64,000 nucleotides of DNA from G963676205 sp964342525. GTDB taxonomy: Bacteria; Campylobacterota; Campylobacteria; Campylobacterales; Arcobacteraceae. Position 1 is the stretch's first letter. The number at the start of each line of letters is the position of its first letter. The stretch is taken from assembly GCA_964342525.1 (NCBI GenBank), contig CAYFGQ010000002.1, positions 62,001 to 126,000 on the forward strand, written 5' to 3'. Below the pieces are notes generated by a model, which had not been told where the DNA came from, did not search any database, and worked only from the letters and a program-made list of their open reading frames with translations. Below are positions 26,696-35,327 of the stretch, piece after piece. The position numbers and the translations under genes were made by a program.

Positions 26696-26820
26696 AAACA
26701 AATTATACATAAGTTTATATAAAATTGAATTACATCACCAACTTACAGTTTACTTAAACAAACTTTTATAATCTTTTCGATATTATTGCGCACTTCAGTG
26801 AAAACTGGACATTAAAACCT

Positions 26821-26840
26821 GCTGGTACAATGATATCGGC
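26821..26840 (+). promoter_or_regulatory. Hairpin in the rpsF leader
   Basis: GCTGGTA (26821-26827) can pair with TATCGGC (26834-26840), including two wobble pairs, over a 6-base loop just before the ribosome site. Many rpsF leaders bind the S6:S18 complex for autoregulation; whether this hairpin does so is an inference. Confidence 0.3.
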
Positions 26841-26863
26841 TACAAAACCAAAGGAGAAATTTA

Positions 26864-27217
26864 ATGGCTAGAATTAGACATTATGAGACGATGTTCATCG
26901 TTAAGCCTACTCTTACAGAAGAAGAGACTAAGGCACAAATCGAGCAAGTAATTGCTAACATAGAAAAAAATGGTGGAGAGATCGTAGCTACTGATGATAT
27001 GGGAACTAGACCTTTAGCTTATGAAATTAAGAAGAACAAAAGAGGTTACTACTTCGTAATCTACTTTAAAGCACCTTCTGAGTCAATCTTAGAACTTGAA
27101 AGAACATATAGAATCAATGAAGAAATCTTAAGATTCATCTTTATTAAATATGAGAACAAAAAAGAGATCGCTGCATGGACTGCACTAAGCGATGAGGCTG
27201 CTAAAAAAGCAAGCTAA
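26864..27217 (+). CDS. rpsF: Small-subunit ribosomal protein bS6
   Basis: A 117-residue ribosomal protein, first gene of rpsF-ssb-rpsR. MARIRHYETMFIVKPTLTEEE and the middle GTRPLAYEIKKNKRGYYFVIY are diagnostic for S6. The C-terminal extension is short and charged. AAAGGAGAAATTTA precedes the ATG. S6 binds 16S rRNA together with S18, encoded two genes downstream. Confidence 0.98.
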   Translation: MARIRHYETMFIVKPTLTEEETKAQIEQVIANIEKNGGEIVATDDMGTRPLAYEIKKNKRGYYFVIYFKAPSESILELERTYRINEEILRFIFIKYENKKEIAAWTALSDEAAKKAS

Positions 27218-27229
27218 GAAGGATTATTA

Positions 27230-27802
27230 ATGTATAACAAAGTTGTAATGGCCGGACATGTAACTAGAGATATTGAATTAAGATATCTTCCTAGTGGGGC
27301 AGCAGTTGCGAGATCAGCTATTGCTACAAATTTCAGATATAAATCTGGAACAGGTGAACAAAAAGATGAAACTTGTTTTTTAGATTTTAATGTATTTGGA
27401 AAACAGGCTGAAGTTTTAAATCAATATGTAAGAAAAGGCTCAAAAGTTCTACTTGAGGGTAGACTTGTATTTGAGCAGTGGACTGCACAAGATGGATCAA
27501 ACAGAAGCAGACACTCTTTAAGAGTAGATAACTTTACGTTCCTTGATAATAAAGGTGACAACCAAGGCCAAGGTGGTGGATATAATGCTAACTCTGGTTA
27601 TGATAATGCACCACAACAACAGCAACATCAAGGTGGTTATAACCAACAACAAAATAGTTATCAACAGCCACAGCAACAACAATCATACAATAATCAACAA
27701 GCTCAAAATATGGGACAGCAAGGTGGTATGGGTGCACAGCAACAGCAACAAGCTCACCAAATACCTGAATATGATATAGACGAAGACGAAATACCGTTTT
27801 AG
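27230..27802 (+). CDS. ssb: Single-stranded DNA-binding protein
   Basis: A 190-residue SSB. The OB-fold (1-108) starts MYNKVVMAGHVTRDIELRY and includes FLDFNVFGKQAEVLNQYVRK and LVFEQWTAQDG. Residues ~112-178 are a Gly/Asn/Gln-rich flexible linker. The acidic tip YDIDEDEIPF is the protein-interaction tail. Twelve bases follow rpsF, as in most bacteria with the S6-SSB-S18 operon. Confidence 0.98.
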   Translation: MYNKVVMAGHVTRDIELRYLPSGAAVARSAIATNFRYKSGTGEQKDETCFLDFNVFGKQAEVLNQYVRKGSKVLLEGRLVFEQWTAQDGSNRSRHSLRVDNFTFLDNKGDNQGQGGGYNANSGYDNAPQQQQHQGGYNQQQNSYQQPQQQQSYNNQQAQNMGQQGGMGAQQQQQAHQIPEYDIDEDEIPF

Positions 27803-27817
27803 TAGAAGGAAATAAAA

Positions 27818-28081
27818 ATGGCTGAAAAAAGAAAATATTCAAAAAAATTCTGTAAATATACAGAGATGAAAGTAGATTACATTGATTATAAAAGAACTGA
27901 TCTTTTAAAAATTTCAATGAGTGAAAGAGGTAAGATCATGCCTAGAAGATTAACTGGAAATGCAAAAAATATGCAAGAAATGGTTGAGACGGCAATCAAA
28001 AGAGCAAGACACATGGCACTTGTTCCTTACATCGTAGATACAAAAGCTGTAACAGATGCAGCTTACGCTAAACACAACTAG
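27818..28081 (+). CDS. rpsR: Small-subunit ribosomal protein bS18
   Basis: An 87-residue S18 protein. YIDYKRTDLLKISMSERGKI, then MPRRLTGNAKNMQEMVETAI and KRARHMALVPYI are diagnostic. It ends the rpsF operon and is followed directly by a strong terminator. Confidence 0.98.
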   Translation: MAEKRKYSKKFCKYTEMKVDYIDYKRTDLLKISMSERGKIMPRRLTGNAKNMQEMVETAIKRARHMALVPYIVDTKAVTDAAYAKHN

Positions 28082-28100
28082 TATATAATTTCTACAAGAA

Positions 28101-28137
28101 AAAAGGGGGAGACAATATTTTGTCTCCCCTTTTTTTT
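28101..28137 (+). terminator. Intrinsic terminator of the rpsF-ssb-rpsR operon
   Basis: Stem GGGGAGACAA (28106-28115) pairs perfectly with 28120-28129 over the loop TATT and is followed by eight T residues. It is a textbook rho-independent terminator. Confidence 0.93.
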
Positions 28138-28264
28138 AGCTAAAAAGTAAAAACTAAAAATGGATGACAAACAAATACTTACGTAATCTGAAATCACTAA
28201 TTTATATTCTCACTTCAAAGTAGCTCAAAAACTTTTACCTTTTAGATTTTAGTTTTTAGCTCTC

Positions 28265-29236
28265 TTAGCTTTCTGTAAGTATCTTCATTCTATCATCTTC
28301 AAGCTCAATATAAAGCTCTTTAATATCATTTGATTTATAGTTTTTAGTTTGATAGTTTTGTTTCATCATAACTTTAAAGATTTTCTTTTGATCTGAGTTT
28401 GGATAAGGCATCACATTTATATCTTCAAAATCTATGCTTTTAGCTTCATTTCTTGAAAACAACCTTCTTTTATAGCTTTTAAACTGCTCATATCTCATAC
28501 CACCATATTTTCTAAATCTATCTGAATAAAAAGAAAGATATGTATCTATATCACTATTTTTCCAAGAATCTCTCCATTGGTATACTTGAGCTAAAACTGA
28601 GCTAATATCTTCAACAGATACTTTTATCTTACCTTTTTCTTCTATCATCAAAATAGAGTTTTTAAAATCAAACTTTTTATTTAGTTTTTTGATACTTTTA
28701 TTTTCAAGTGCAATACATCCTTGAGTGAACTCTTCCCTATCTCCATTTTTAGGTAAACCATGTATCCAGATTCCATGTCCATTTTTCTTTTGAAGTTTAT
28801 CATATGCGTTTGGATAAGATGTTACAAATGCAAGTGGACCATAAAAAGGATCAAGGTTTTTTGATAACCTATTTGTAAGCTCATAAGTTCCTACAGGTGT
28901 TTTTAGATCACCTTCAACCTGCTTATCTCCCTTACCTTTACCTATAAATACACTTTGTGAAAATTCTTCTTTGAAGCCTTTACCATTTCTAGAATAAAGT
29001 TTTAAATTTTTCATATCTTTTTGACATACTAAAATATGATCTATAGATTCATAATAACCTTTAGATATATCTTTATCTTTTAAATAATTTGCCCAATACT
29101 CTTTTTTCTGTAAGTTTCTATCAAGTTCTTTTTGAACTTTTTCAATTCCATGTAATCTATATAACTCAACTAAGTCTTTACTATTTGCAAAAATATTTGT
29201 ACAAATTAGTACACTCAAAATAACTAATAATTTCAA
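28265..29236 (-). CDS. Csd6/Pgp2-like peptidoglycan L,D-carboxypeptidase family protein
   Basis: A 323-residue periplasmic YkuD-fold protein with a signal peptide (1-17). The catalytic stretch has H159 in GIWIHGLPKNG and C174 in TQGCIALENK. The C-terminal ~110 residues, beginning VYQWRDSWKNSDIDTYLSFY, look like the NTF2-like domain of H. pylori Csd6 and C. jejuni Pgp2, which trim tetrapeptides to tripeptides and determine helical shape. The family members are carboxypeptidases rather than cross-linking transpeptidases; activity here is inferred. It is divergent from an M23 hydrolase of the same pathway. Confidence 0.85.
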   Translation of the reverse strand: MKLLVILSVLICTNIFANSKDLVELYRLHGIEKVQKELDRNLQKKEYWANYLKDKDISKGYYESIDHILVCQKDMKNLKLYSRNGKGFKEEFSQSVFIGKGKGDKQVEGDLKTPVGTYELTNRLSKNLDPFYGPLAFVTSYPNAYDKLQKKNGHGIWIHGLPKNGDREEFTQGCIALENKSIKKLNKKFDFKNSILMIEEKGKIKVSVEDISSVLAQVYQWRDSWKNSDIDTYLSFYSDRFRKYGGMRYEQFKSYKRRLFSRNEAKSIDFEDINVMPYPNSDQKKIFKVMMKQNYQTKNYKSNDIKELYIELEDDRMKILTES

Positions 29237-29314
29237 AAAATAATCCCTATATACCTAAATTTTAGAAGATTTATTATATAATATAAGCGATAAATTTTAA
29301 CATAAAGAGTTTAA

Positions 29315-30487
29315 TTGAGACTACTAATAGTTTTTTTTATAGCACTGACACATTTATTTGGGTCACATGCAGAGGAACTTAACTGGGAAAAGGGAACTAC
29401 CCTACTCACTTTTTTAAATAAACATAAGATTCCACAAGATATATATTTTAATCAATCTAAAACCGACCAAGAGTTATGCTCTGAGATAGTAGCTGGTGTA
29501 AAATACCATATACTTTTTGATGATGAAAAGAAACTAAGACAAGCACTAATTCCAATCAGTGAAGAGATGCAATTACATATCACTAGAGATGAGGGAAAAT
29601 TTGCCTTAGATATCATCCCAATTGAGTTTGAAGAGACAACTCAAACCATCACGATACCTACAAATGTATCACCATATATTGATATTTTGGAACATACAGC
29701 AAATAAACCTTTAGCAAATGAACTTTTAAGAACATTCAAAAAGAGTGTAAACTTTAAAAGGATGAGAAAAGGTGATCTAGTATCTATCAAATATACTCAA
29801 AGAATCCGTATGGGACAATATTTTGGTATGCCAAAAGTTCATGGTGCAATGGTAGAAGTAAGAAAGAAAAAACACTTTATCTTTGAAAATATCAATGATG
29901 GTCAATACTATGATGATAAGGGTAGAAGCCTTACAAACTATTTCTTTAAAATTCCAGTTAGAAATGCTAGGGTTTCTAGTGGGTTTACTTACAAAAGATT
30001 CCACCCTATTTTAAAAAGATATAGAGCTCACCTTGGGGTTGATTATGCTGCTCCTGTTGGAAGACCTATTTATGCCACAAGTGATGGTAAAATCATCCAT
30101 AGAGGAAGAAAAGGTGGTTATGGTAAAACTATCATCATAAGACACTCTGGTGGTTATAAATCTTTATATGCCCATATGCATAAATATAAAGGTGGACTTA
30201 GAGTTGGATCAAGGGTAAAACAAGGTCAGCTCATAGGTTATGTGGGAAGTACAGGAAGAAGTACTGGACCACACTTACACTTTGGTATCTACAAAAATGG
30301 AAGAGCAGTAAACCCAGCTAAATTAGTAAAACTTAGAAAAGAGAAACTATTTGGGAAATCTAAAAAAACATATTTAGCAAATATCAAACCTCTTAAAGAG
30401 GAACTTAAAAATTCAAAAGTTAGTGAAAAACACTTAAAACTTAATCATATTGCAAAAAAGACTACTTTTAATAATACAGAGAGTTAA
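29315..30487 (+). CDS. M23-family peptidoglycan endopeptidase, Csd3-like
   Basis: A 390-residue periplasmic metallopeptidase; TTG start and signal peptide ~1-18. Zinc ligands are H239 and D243 in HLGVDYAAP and H322 in HLHFG (with H320), and H287 in YAHMHK completes the active site. The ~220 residue N-terminal region matches the inhibitory domains of Csd3/Pgp3-type D,D-endopeptidases in length. A C-terminal basic tail of ~40 residues is extra. The gene is divergent from the Csd6-like gene and 3 bases before bpt. Confidence 0.88.
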   Translation: MRLLIVFFIALTHLFGSHAEELNWEKGTTLLTFLNKHKIPQDIYFNQSKTDQELCSEIVAGVKYHILFDDEKKLRQALIPISEEMQLHITRDEGKFALDIIPIEFEETTQTITIPTNVSPYIDILEHTANKPLANELLRTFKKSVNFKRMRKGDLVSIKYTQRIRMGQYFGMPKVHGAMVEVRKKKHFIFENINDGQYYDDKGRSLTNYFFKIPVRNARVSSGFTYKRFHPILKRYRAHLGVDYAAPVGRPIYATSDGKIIHRGRKGGYGKTIIIRHSGGYKSLYAHMHKYKGGLRVGSRVKQGQLIGYVGSTGRSTGPHLHFGIYKNGRAVNPAKLVKLRKEKLFGKSKKTYLANIKPLKEELKNSKVSEKHLKLNHIAKKTTFNNTES

Positions 30488-30490
30488 TAG

Positions 30491-31225
30491 ATGCAAAAGA
30501 TAGATGAAGAGTTTGAATTTCTTGAAGAGGATAGGGATTGTTCTTATTATGATGATAGACTCTCTGATATTAGATATAAGTATCTAAAATACAGCTCTCC
30601 AAAAGAACAGCTCTCCTTATTGGAGCGTGGTTGGAGACGTTTTGGTCATATGCATTTTGTACCAGAATGTAGATCATGCAATGAATGTGTAAGTATGAGA
30701 ATCCTTGTGAATGAGTTTAAATTCTCAAAATCTCAAAAAAGAGTATTTTCAAAAAACATAGATACAAAAGTATATATCCAATCCCCTACTGTATCTATAG
30801 AACACCTAAATCTATATGATAAATACCATAAAAAAATGAATGAAAAAAAAGATTGGGCATATACTCCAATCTCACCTGAAGAGTATAGCAGGTCATTTGT
30901 AGAAGCAAAAAATGTATATGGCAAAGAGATACTTTTTATGAAAGAGGAACAACTTATTGGAGTAGCTTTAATAGATGTACTTCCTGATGGTATCTCTTCT
31001 ATCTATTGTTATTATGATCATGATTATGAAGATCTATCAATTGGAAAGTTTTCTATTCTTGCTCAAATAAAAATAGCAAAAGAGCTAAATATCCCCCATA
31101 TCTACTTAGGATATTGGATAAAAGATCATTTTAGTATGGGATATAAAGAGTATTATAAACCTTTTGAAATACTGACAAATAGACCAAATGCACAAGAAGA
31201 AGCAATTTGGACTAAATATCAATAA
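30491..31225 (+). CDS. bpt: Aspartate/glutamate leucyltransferase (Bpt/Ate1 family)
   Basis: A 244-residue aminoacyl-tRNA-protein transferase that adds Leu to N-terminal Asp or Glu, making N-degrons. The ATE N-domain has the cysteine set CRSCNECVSMRI; the C-domain has KEQLIGVALIDVLPDGISS, YCYYDHDYEDLSIG and YLGYWIKDHFSMGYKEYYKP. Normal length. It probably shares a transcript with the upstream M23 gene. Confidence 0.93.
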   Translation: MQKIDEEFEFLEEDRDCSYYDDRLSDIRYKYLKYSSPKEQLSLLERGWRRFGHMHFVPECRSCNECVSMRILVNEFKFSKSQKRVFSKNIDTKVYIQSPTVSIEHLNLYDKYHKKMNEKKDWAYTPISPEEYSRSFVEAKNVYGKEILFMKEEQLIGVALIDVLPDGISSIYCYYDHDYEDLSIGKFSILAQIKIAKELNIPHIYLGYWIKDHFSMGYKEYYKPFEILTNRPNAQEEAIWTKYQ

Positions 31226-31483
31226 AACTATTTTTTAAACTTGACAATTTTATTCTAATTTTACACATCTCTTAAAAGACCATTATTAGGTACTTCTCTA
31301 GATATTTAAAAAACTGGAGAAATTTACTTGTACTGTTCAATATATTTGAAAGTAAAAAGATTGTAGAATTCATTTTATATGTCGGTAAGTAAATTTTTAC
31401 TATAAAGTTAAAATAGTAAGATATTTTTTGCTATATTGATGTTATATAGTTTAGCTATACTAGAAAAATTTTAAGGATTTATA

Positions 31484-31810
31484 ATGAAAAAGTATTTTTT
31501 AATTTTATCAATTTTATCTACACTACTATTTGCTTACGATGATGCTAAAGAAGCTGATTGTATTATCCTAAAAGAAGAAAATTCGATAATTTGTAAATAC
31601 ACTCATGTAAGAATTAGCGATGAAAAAAAAGTTACTTTTAACTGGATTGAACCAGATGGTGTTGTAACAAGAACAAGAGTTATGACAATTCCAGCGGGTC
31701 ATGGTTCTGTTTATGACTATAGATATCTTGAACACCGTACAAAGGGTACATGGACTTTTGAAGTAGTTGATGGTGAGAGTAAAATCACTACTGAGTTTAC
31801 TATAGAGTAG
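31484..31810 (+). CDS. Small secreted protein of unknown function
   Basis: A 108-residue protein with a clear signal peptide (MKKYFLILSILSTLLFAYDD) and a mature part rich in strands (KVTFNWIEPDGVVTRTRVMT, TWTFEVVDGESKITTEFTIE), compatible with an immunoglobulin-like sandwich. Two cysteines (CIILKEENSIIC) may form a disulfide. TAAGGA precedes the ATG. It is a lone gene between bpt and the PPK2 genes. I do not recognise the family. Confidence 0.75.
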   Translation: MKKYFLILSILSTLLFAYDDAKEADCIILKEENSIICKYTHVRISDEKKVTFNWIEPDGVVTRTRVMTIPAGHGSVYDYRYLEHRTKGTWTFEVVDGESKITTEFTIE

Positions 31811-31835
31811 TAAACAATTTCAAATCATAAAATAT

Positions 31836-31860
31836 AAAAAAGAGCGATTTGCCCTTTTTT
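31836..31860. terminator. Bidirectional terminator between the secreted protein and PPK2
   Basis: AAAAAAGAGC (31836-31845) pairs with GCCCTTTTTT (31851-31860) with one mismatch over a short loop and gives a U-tract on either strand. Confidence 0.65.
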
Positions 31861-33034
31861 AGTATTGATTATTTCTTCTCATTTGTGCAAGTTCTTTTTG
31901 CACAGAGATATTAATCTTATCATTTGGATTAAATGAAAGATTTAGATTCCTTCCATCATAATCCACACTATTTAGTATAATTTTTATAGCTTCCATACGA
32001 GCTAAGTGTTTATCATCACTTCTTACGATATGCCACGGTGCAGATCTTGAATTTGTACGTTTTAGCATCTCATATTTTTTCTCTGAGAACTCATCCCATA
32101 GATCTTGTGCTTGAAGGTCTACTTCACTTAGTTTCCACTGTCTAAGAGGATCAGTTGCTCTACGCTCAAATCTTCTTTTTTGCTCCTCTTTAGATACGGA
32201 GAAATATAGTTTTACTAGAATCACATTTTGTCTTACTAGATCATGCTCAAAATTTGAAACATCTTCCATAAAGATCTCATACTCTTCTTGTTTACAAAAA
32301 CCAAAGATAGGCTCTACCATAGCACGGTTATACCATGATCTATCAAAAAGTACTACCTCTCCACCTGTTGGGAAGTGTTCAATATATCTTTGAAAATACC
32401 ACTGAGATCTTTGTGTTTCAGTTGGTTTACCTAAAGCTACAACTCTATAGTGTTTATTATTCATATATCTTGTGATACGTCTAATAGCACCACCCTTACC
32501 TGAAGCATCTCTACCTTCAAATAAGATGATCATCTTTTGATTTGTTCGCTCTAAATGATCTTGAAGTTTAATAAGTTCAAGCTGATATTGTTTCATATAT
32601 TCTAGATCATATATCTTTTGAATACCTTCTGTTAAAGCTATCTCATCTATAGCTTTATAATCCCCAAGAATAGATTTCATATATTTATATTCATCGATCA
32701 TCTTTTCAGTTTTTTTATCTGTAACCACTTTTGATACTTCAGTTTTAGGTACAGCTTTATGAACTTTAGGTTCAGCGATCTTCAAAGTCTGATTTTTTGT
32801 AATGGTTTGTTTGATACCTCTAGTTTTTTGAGATATCTCATTTTTGTATTTATCCATCATTTTACAAGCTTTAGTTTCACTAAGTCCATCTTTTTTTGAA
32901 AAACCTAAAACCTTTACATATCTTTTTTTATTTATTTGAAATCGTGTAATATATTTATATCCATGATCCTTATGGGCGATCTTAGATACAAATAATCCAC
33001 TATAATTTGTTTTATTAAAATCGTTTAAATTCAT
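31859..33034 (-). CDS. PPK2-family polyphosphate kinase with an N-terminal extension
   Basis: A 391-residue protein. The PPK2 core (~140-380) has Walker A FEGRDASGKGG (172-182), the lid region QRSQWYFQRYIEHFPTGGE, the Walker B-like VLFDRSWYNRA and the basic RRFERRATDPLRQWKLS. The enzyme moves phosphate between polyphosphate and nucleotides. Residues ~8-70 (YKYITRFQINKKRYVKVLGF, then SKKDGLSETKACKMMDKYK) look like the arm-type DNA-binding domain of tyrosine recombinases, which is unusual for a PPK2. Residues 75-115 are a Lys/Thr/Val-rich linker. It lies 2 bases after a second PPK2 gene. Confidence 0.9.
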   Translation of the reverse strand: MNLNDFNKTNYSGLFVSKIAHKDHGYKYITRFQINKKRYVKVLGFSKKDGLSETKACKMMDKYKNEISQKTRGIKQTITKNQTLKIAEPKVHKAVPKTEVSKVVTDKKTEKMIDEYKYMKSILGDYKAIDEIALTEGIQKIYDLEYMKQYQLELIKLQDHLERTNQKMIILFEGRDASGKGGAIRRITRYMNNKHYRVVALGKPTETQRSQWYFQRYIEHFPTGGEVVLFDRSWYNRAMVEPIFGFCKQEEYEIFMEDVSNFEHDLVRQNVILVKLYFSVSKEEQKRRFERRATDPLRQWKLSEVDLQAQDLWDEFSEKKYEMLKRTNSRSAPWHIVRSDDKHLARMEAIKIILNSVDYDGRNLNLSFNPNDKINISVQKELAQMRRNNQY

Positions 33035-33036
33035 CC

Positions 33037-33966
33037 TTACAATACCTTTGCAAAAGAGTGTTCAGCTTCCATATTTATAATCTCATCAGATCCACTTATC
33101 ACAACCTTTGAATCTTCAACAGTTTTTTTACGAGAGATTTGATTTGGATAATCTACCCTATTTAAGATATGTCTTATACAGTTTAATCTTGCTTTTTTCT
33201 TATTATCACTTCTAATAATTGTCCAAGGACAAGTATCAGTATTTGATGCCATAAGCATTGAGAATTTAGCGATTGTATATTTATCCCATAATTTTTGAGA
33301 TTCTTTATCTACTGGACTTAATTTATATTGTTTAAGTGGATCAGTTTCCCTTTTCTCAAATCTTCTACTTTGCTCAGCTTTTGATACTGAAAAATAAAAT
33401 TTAAAAAGTATAATCCCAGATTTTGCAAGCATATCTTCAAATAAAGGAACCTCCCTTAAAAACTCATGATGTTCATCTGGAGTACAAAATCCCATAACAG
33501 GCTCAACACCTGCACGGTTATACCATGATCTATCAAAAAGTACTATCTCACCAGCACTTGGAAGGTGTTTTGAGTATCTTTGAAAATACCATTGGGTTTT
33601 TTCTGTATCACTTGGTTTTTCAAGAGCCACAACTCTAGCTCCCCTTGGATTTAGGTGCTCAGTGATTCTTTTAATAGTACCACCTTTACCAGCTGCATCT
33701 CTACCTTCAAAGATAAGTAATACTTTAAGCCCTTTTTCTTTTACATAATTTTGAAATTTAAGTAGCTCAATTTGAAGTCTAGTAAGCTCTTTTTCATACT
33801 CTAGAGTCTCTTTTTTAACCCAGATTTGAACCTTACCATTTTTTTCTTCCATCTTATTTCTTTTACGTTCAAAATTATCTGGTTTATGTTTTTGTTTTTC
33901 GTGAGTATCTAATTCCTCATTATCCTTAAACTCTTCATTGATTATTTGTCTGTCTCTGCCCATCAT
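33037..33966 (-). CDS. PPK2-family polyphosphate kinase
   Basis: A 309-residue protein from the ATG at 33964-33966, which has a TAGGAG ribosome site; a longer reading from 34059 would pass through the intergenic region and is unlikely. Core motifs are FEGRDAAGKGGTIKRI, KTQWYFQRYSKHLPSAGE, VLFDRSWYNRAGVEP and RRFEKRETDPLKQYKLSP. The first ~70 residues are charged and not conserved. It is closely related to the following gene, so this is a tandem duplication with diverged N-termini. Substrate preference (ADP or GDP, synthesis or use of polyP) cannot be read from sequence. Confidence 0.93.
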   Translation of the reverse strand: MMGRDRQIINEEFKDNEELDTHEKQKHKPDNFERKRNKMEEKNGKVQIWVKKETLEYEKELTRLQIELLKFQNYVKEKGLKVLLIFEGRDAAGKGGTIKRITEHLNPRGARVVALEKPSDTEKTQWYFQRYSKHLPSAGEIVLFDRSWYNRAGVEPVMGFCTPDEHHEFLREVPLFEDMLAKSGIILFKFYFSVSKAEQSRRFEKRETDPLKQYKLSPVDKESQKLWDKYTIAKFSMLMASNTDTCPWTIIRSDNKKKARLNCIRHILNRVDYPNQISRKKTVEDSKVVISGSDEIINMEAEHSFAKVL

Positions 33967-34086
33967 AAATACTCCTAAGATATAGTGGAAATTTCCCCGT
34001 GAATTGTCACTATTATATCTAATAATTCCTAAGCTAAGATTAGATATAATGGTAACCATATTGAAATTTTTAAAAATGGTAAAAAA

Positions 34087-35304
34087 ATGATAGAGAAAAA
34101 TAATTATATCCCAAAACCTTCAAAACATGATCCAGATGACAATGGACATTTTGGTATCTTTGGTGGAAGGTATGTACCTGAAACACTTATGCCAATTCTA
34201 CTTGAGTTAGATAATGAATATAAAAAATATAGATTTGATAAAGAGTATTGGGGAGAAGTTAATGAACTTCTAAAAGAGTATGTAGGAAGAGAAAATCCTC
34301 TATACTTTGCAAAAAATATAAGTGCAGAACTTGGTGCAAAAATCTACCTAAAAAGGGAAGATCTAAACCATACAGGTGCACACAAAGTAAACAATACTAT
34401 AGCCCAAGCAATCCTTGCTAAAAAAATGGGAAAAACAAAAGTTATCGCTGAGACTGGTGCTGGTCAACATGGGGTGGCTACTGCTACAGTTGCAGCACTT
34501 CTTGGACTTGATTGTACTATCTTTATGGGTGCGAAAGATGTAAAAAGACAAGAGTTAAATGTATTTAGAATGAAACTTCTTGGTGCAAAAGTTATCGCAG
34601 TTGAAAGTGGTAGCCAAACTCTAAAAGATGCGATGAATGATGCTATTAGATATTGGGTAACAAATGCTAGGGATACTTTTTATATCATAGGTACTGTAGC
34701 TGGTCCTCATCCTTACCCTATGATGGTAAGAGATTTCCAAGCGATTATCGGATATGAAGCTAGAGCACAGTTTTTAGAAAAAGAGAATAAACTACCTGAT
34801 TATGTAGTAGCTTGTATAGGTGGAGGTTCAAACGCTATTGGTATGTTCTCTCACTTCTTAGAAGATGAGGAGGTTACTTGTATCGGTATTGAAGCAGGTG
34901 GTCTTGGAATTGATACTGATAAACATGGATGTAGCCTTAAAAAAGGAGCACCAGGAGTATTACATGGTCAAATGAGTTATTTACTTCAAGATGAAGATGG
35001 ACAAATCATTGAAGCTCACTCTATAAGTGCAGGACTTGATTATCCGGGTATTGGGCCAGAACACTCATACCACAATGATATGGAAACAGTAGAATATGAT
35101 AATGTAACAGATGAAGAAGCCCTAGAAGCTTTTGTATGGCTAAGCCAAAAAGAGGGAATTATTCCAGCATTTGAAAGTTCACATGCTATTGCTTATCTTA
35201 AAAAAATGGGTGATAGACTAAAAGGTAAATCTGTAGCTGTATGTTTATCTGGACGTGGTGATAAAGATATGGTTCAAGCCCAATCACTACTGAGTTTTGA
35301 ATAA
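34087..35304 (+). CDS. trpB: Tryptophan synthase beta chain
   Basis: A PLP enzyme of 405 residues that joins indole and serine to make tryptophan. The PLP Lys is K100 in HTGAHKVNNT; the phosphate-binding loop is CIGGGSNAIGMF, and ETGAGQHGVATATVAALLG is diagnostic of TrpB1. No trpA or other trp gene is adjacent, so it is an orphan copy here. The divergent neighbour is a PPK2 gene 120 bases away. Confidence 0.96.
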   Translation: MIEKNNYIPKPSKHDPDDNGHFGIFGGRYVPETLMPILLELDNEYKKYRFDKEYWGEVNELLKEYVGRENPLYFAKNISAELGAKIYLKREDLNHTGAHKVNNTIAQAILAKKMGKTKVIAETGAGQHGVATATVAALLGLDCTIFMGAKDVKRQELNVFRMKLLGAKVIAVESGSQTLKDAMNDAIRYWVTNARDTFYIIGTVAGPHPYPMMVRDFQAIIGYEARAQFLEKENKLPDYVVACIGGGSNAIGMFSHFLEDEEVTCIGIEAGGLGIDTDKHGCSLKKGAPGVLHGQMSYLLQDEDGQIIEAHSISAGLDYPGIGPEHSYHNDMETVEYDNVTDEEALEAFVWLSQKEGIIPAFESSHAIAYLKKMGDRLKGKSVAVCLSGRGDKDMVQAQSLLSFE

Positions 35305-35327
35305 ATACTAATAAGTTAGGGGATTTT

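Noticed and set aside
27543..27917. Overlapping frames in the Gln/Asn-rich part of ssb
   Set aside because: They are by-products of the repetitive CAA/CAG-rich linker; the SSB frame is certain.
33967..34059. Longer N-terminus of the second PPK2 protein
   Set aside because: The extra 31 codons read through the intergenic region upstream of a good TAGGAG ribosome site and show no conserved features.
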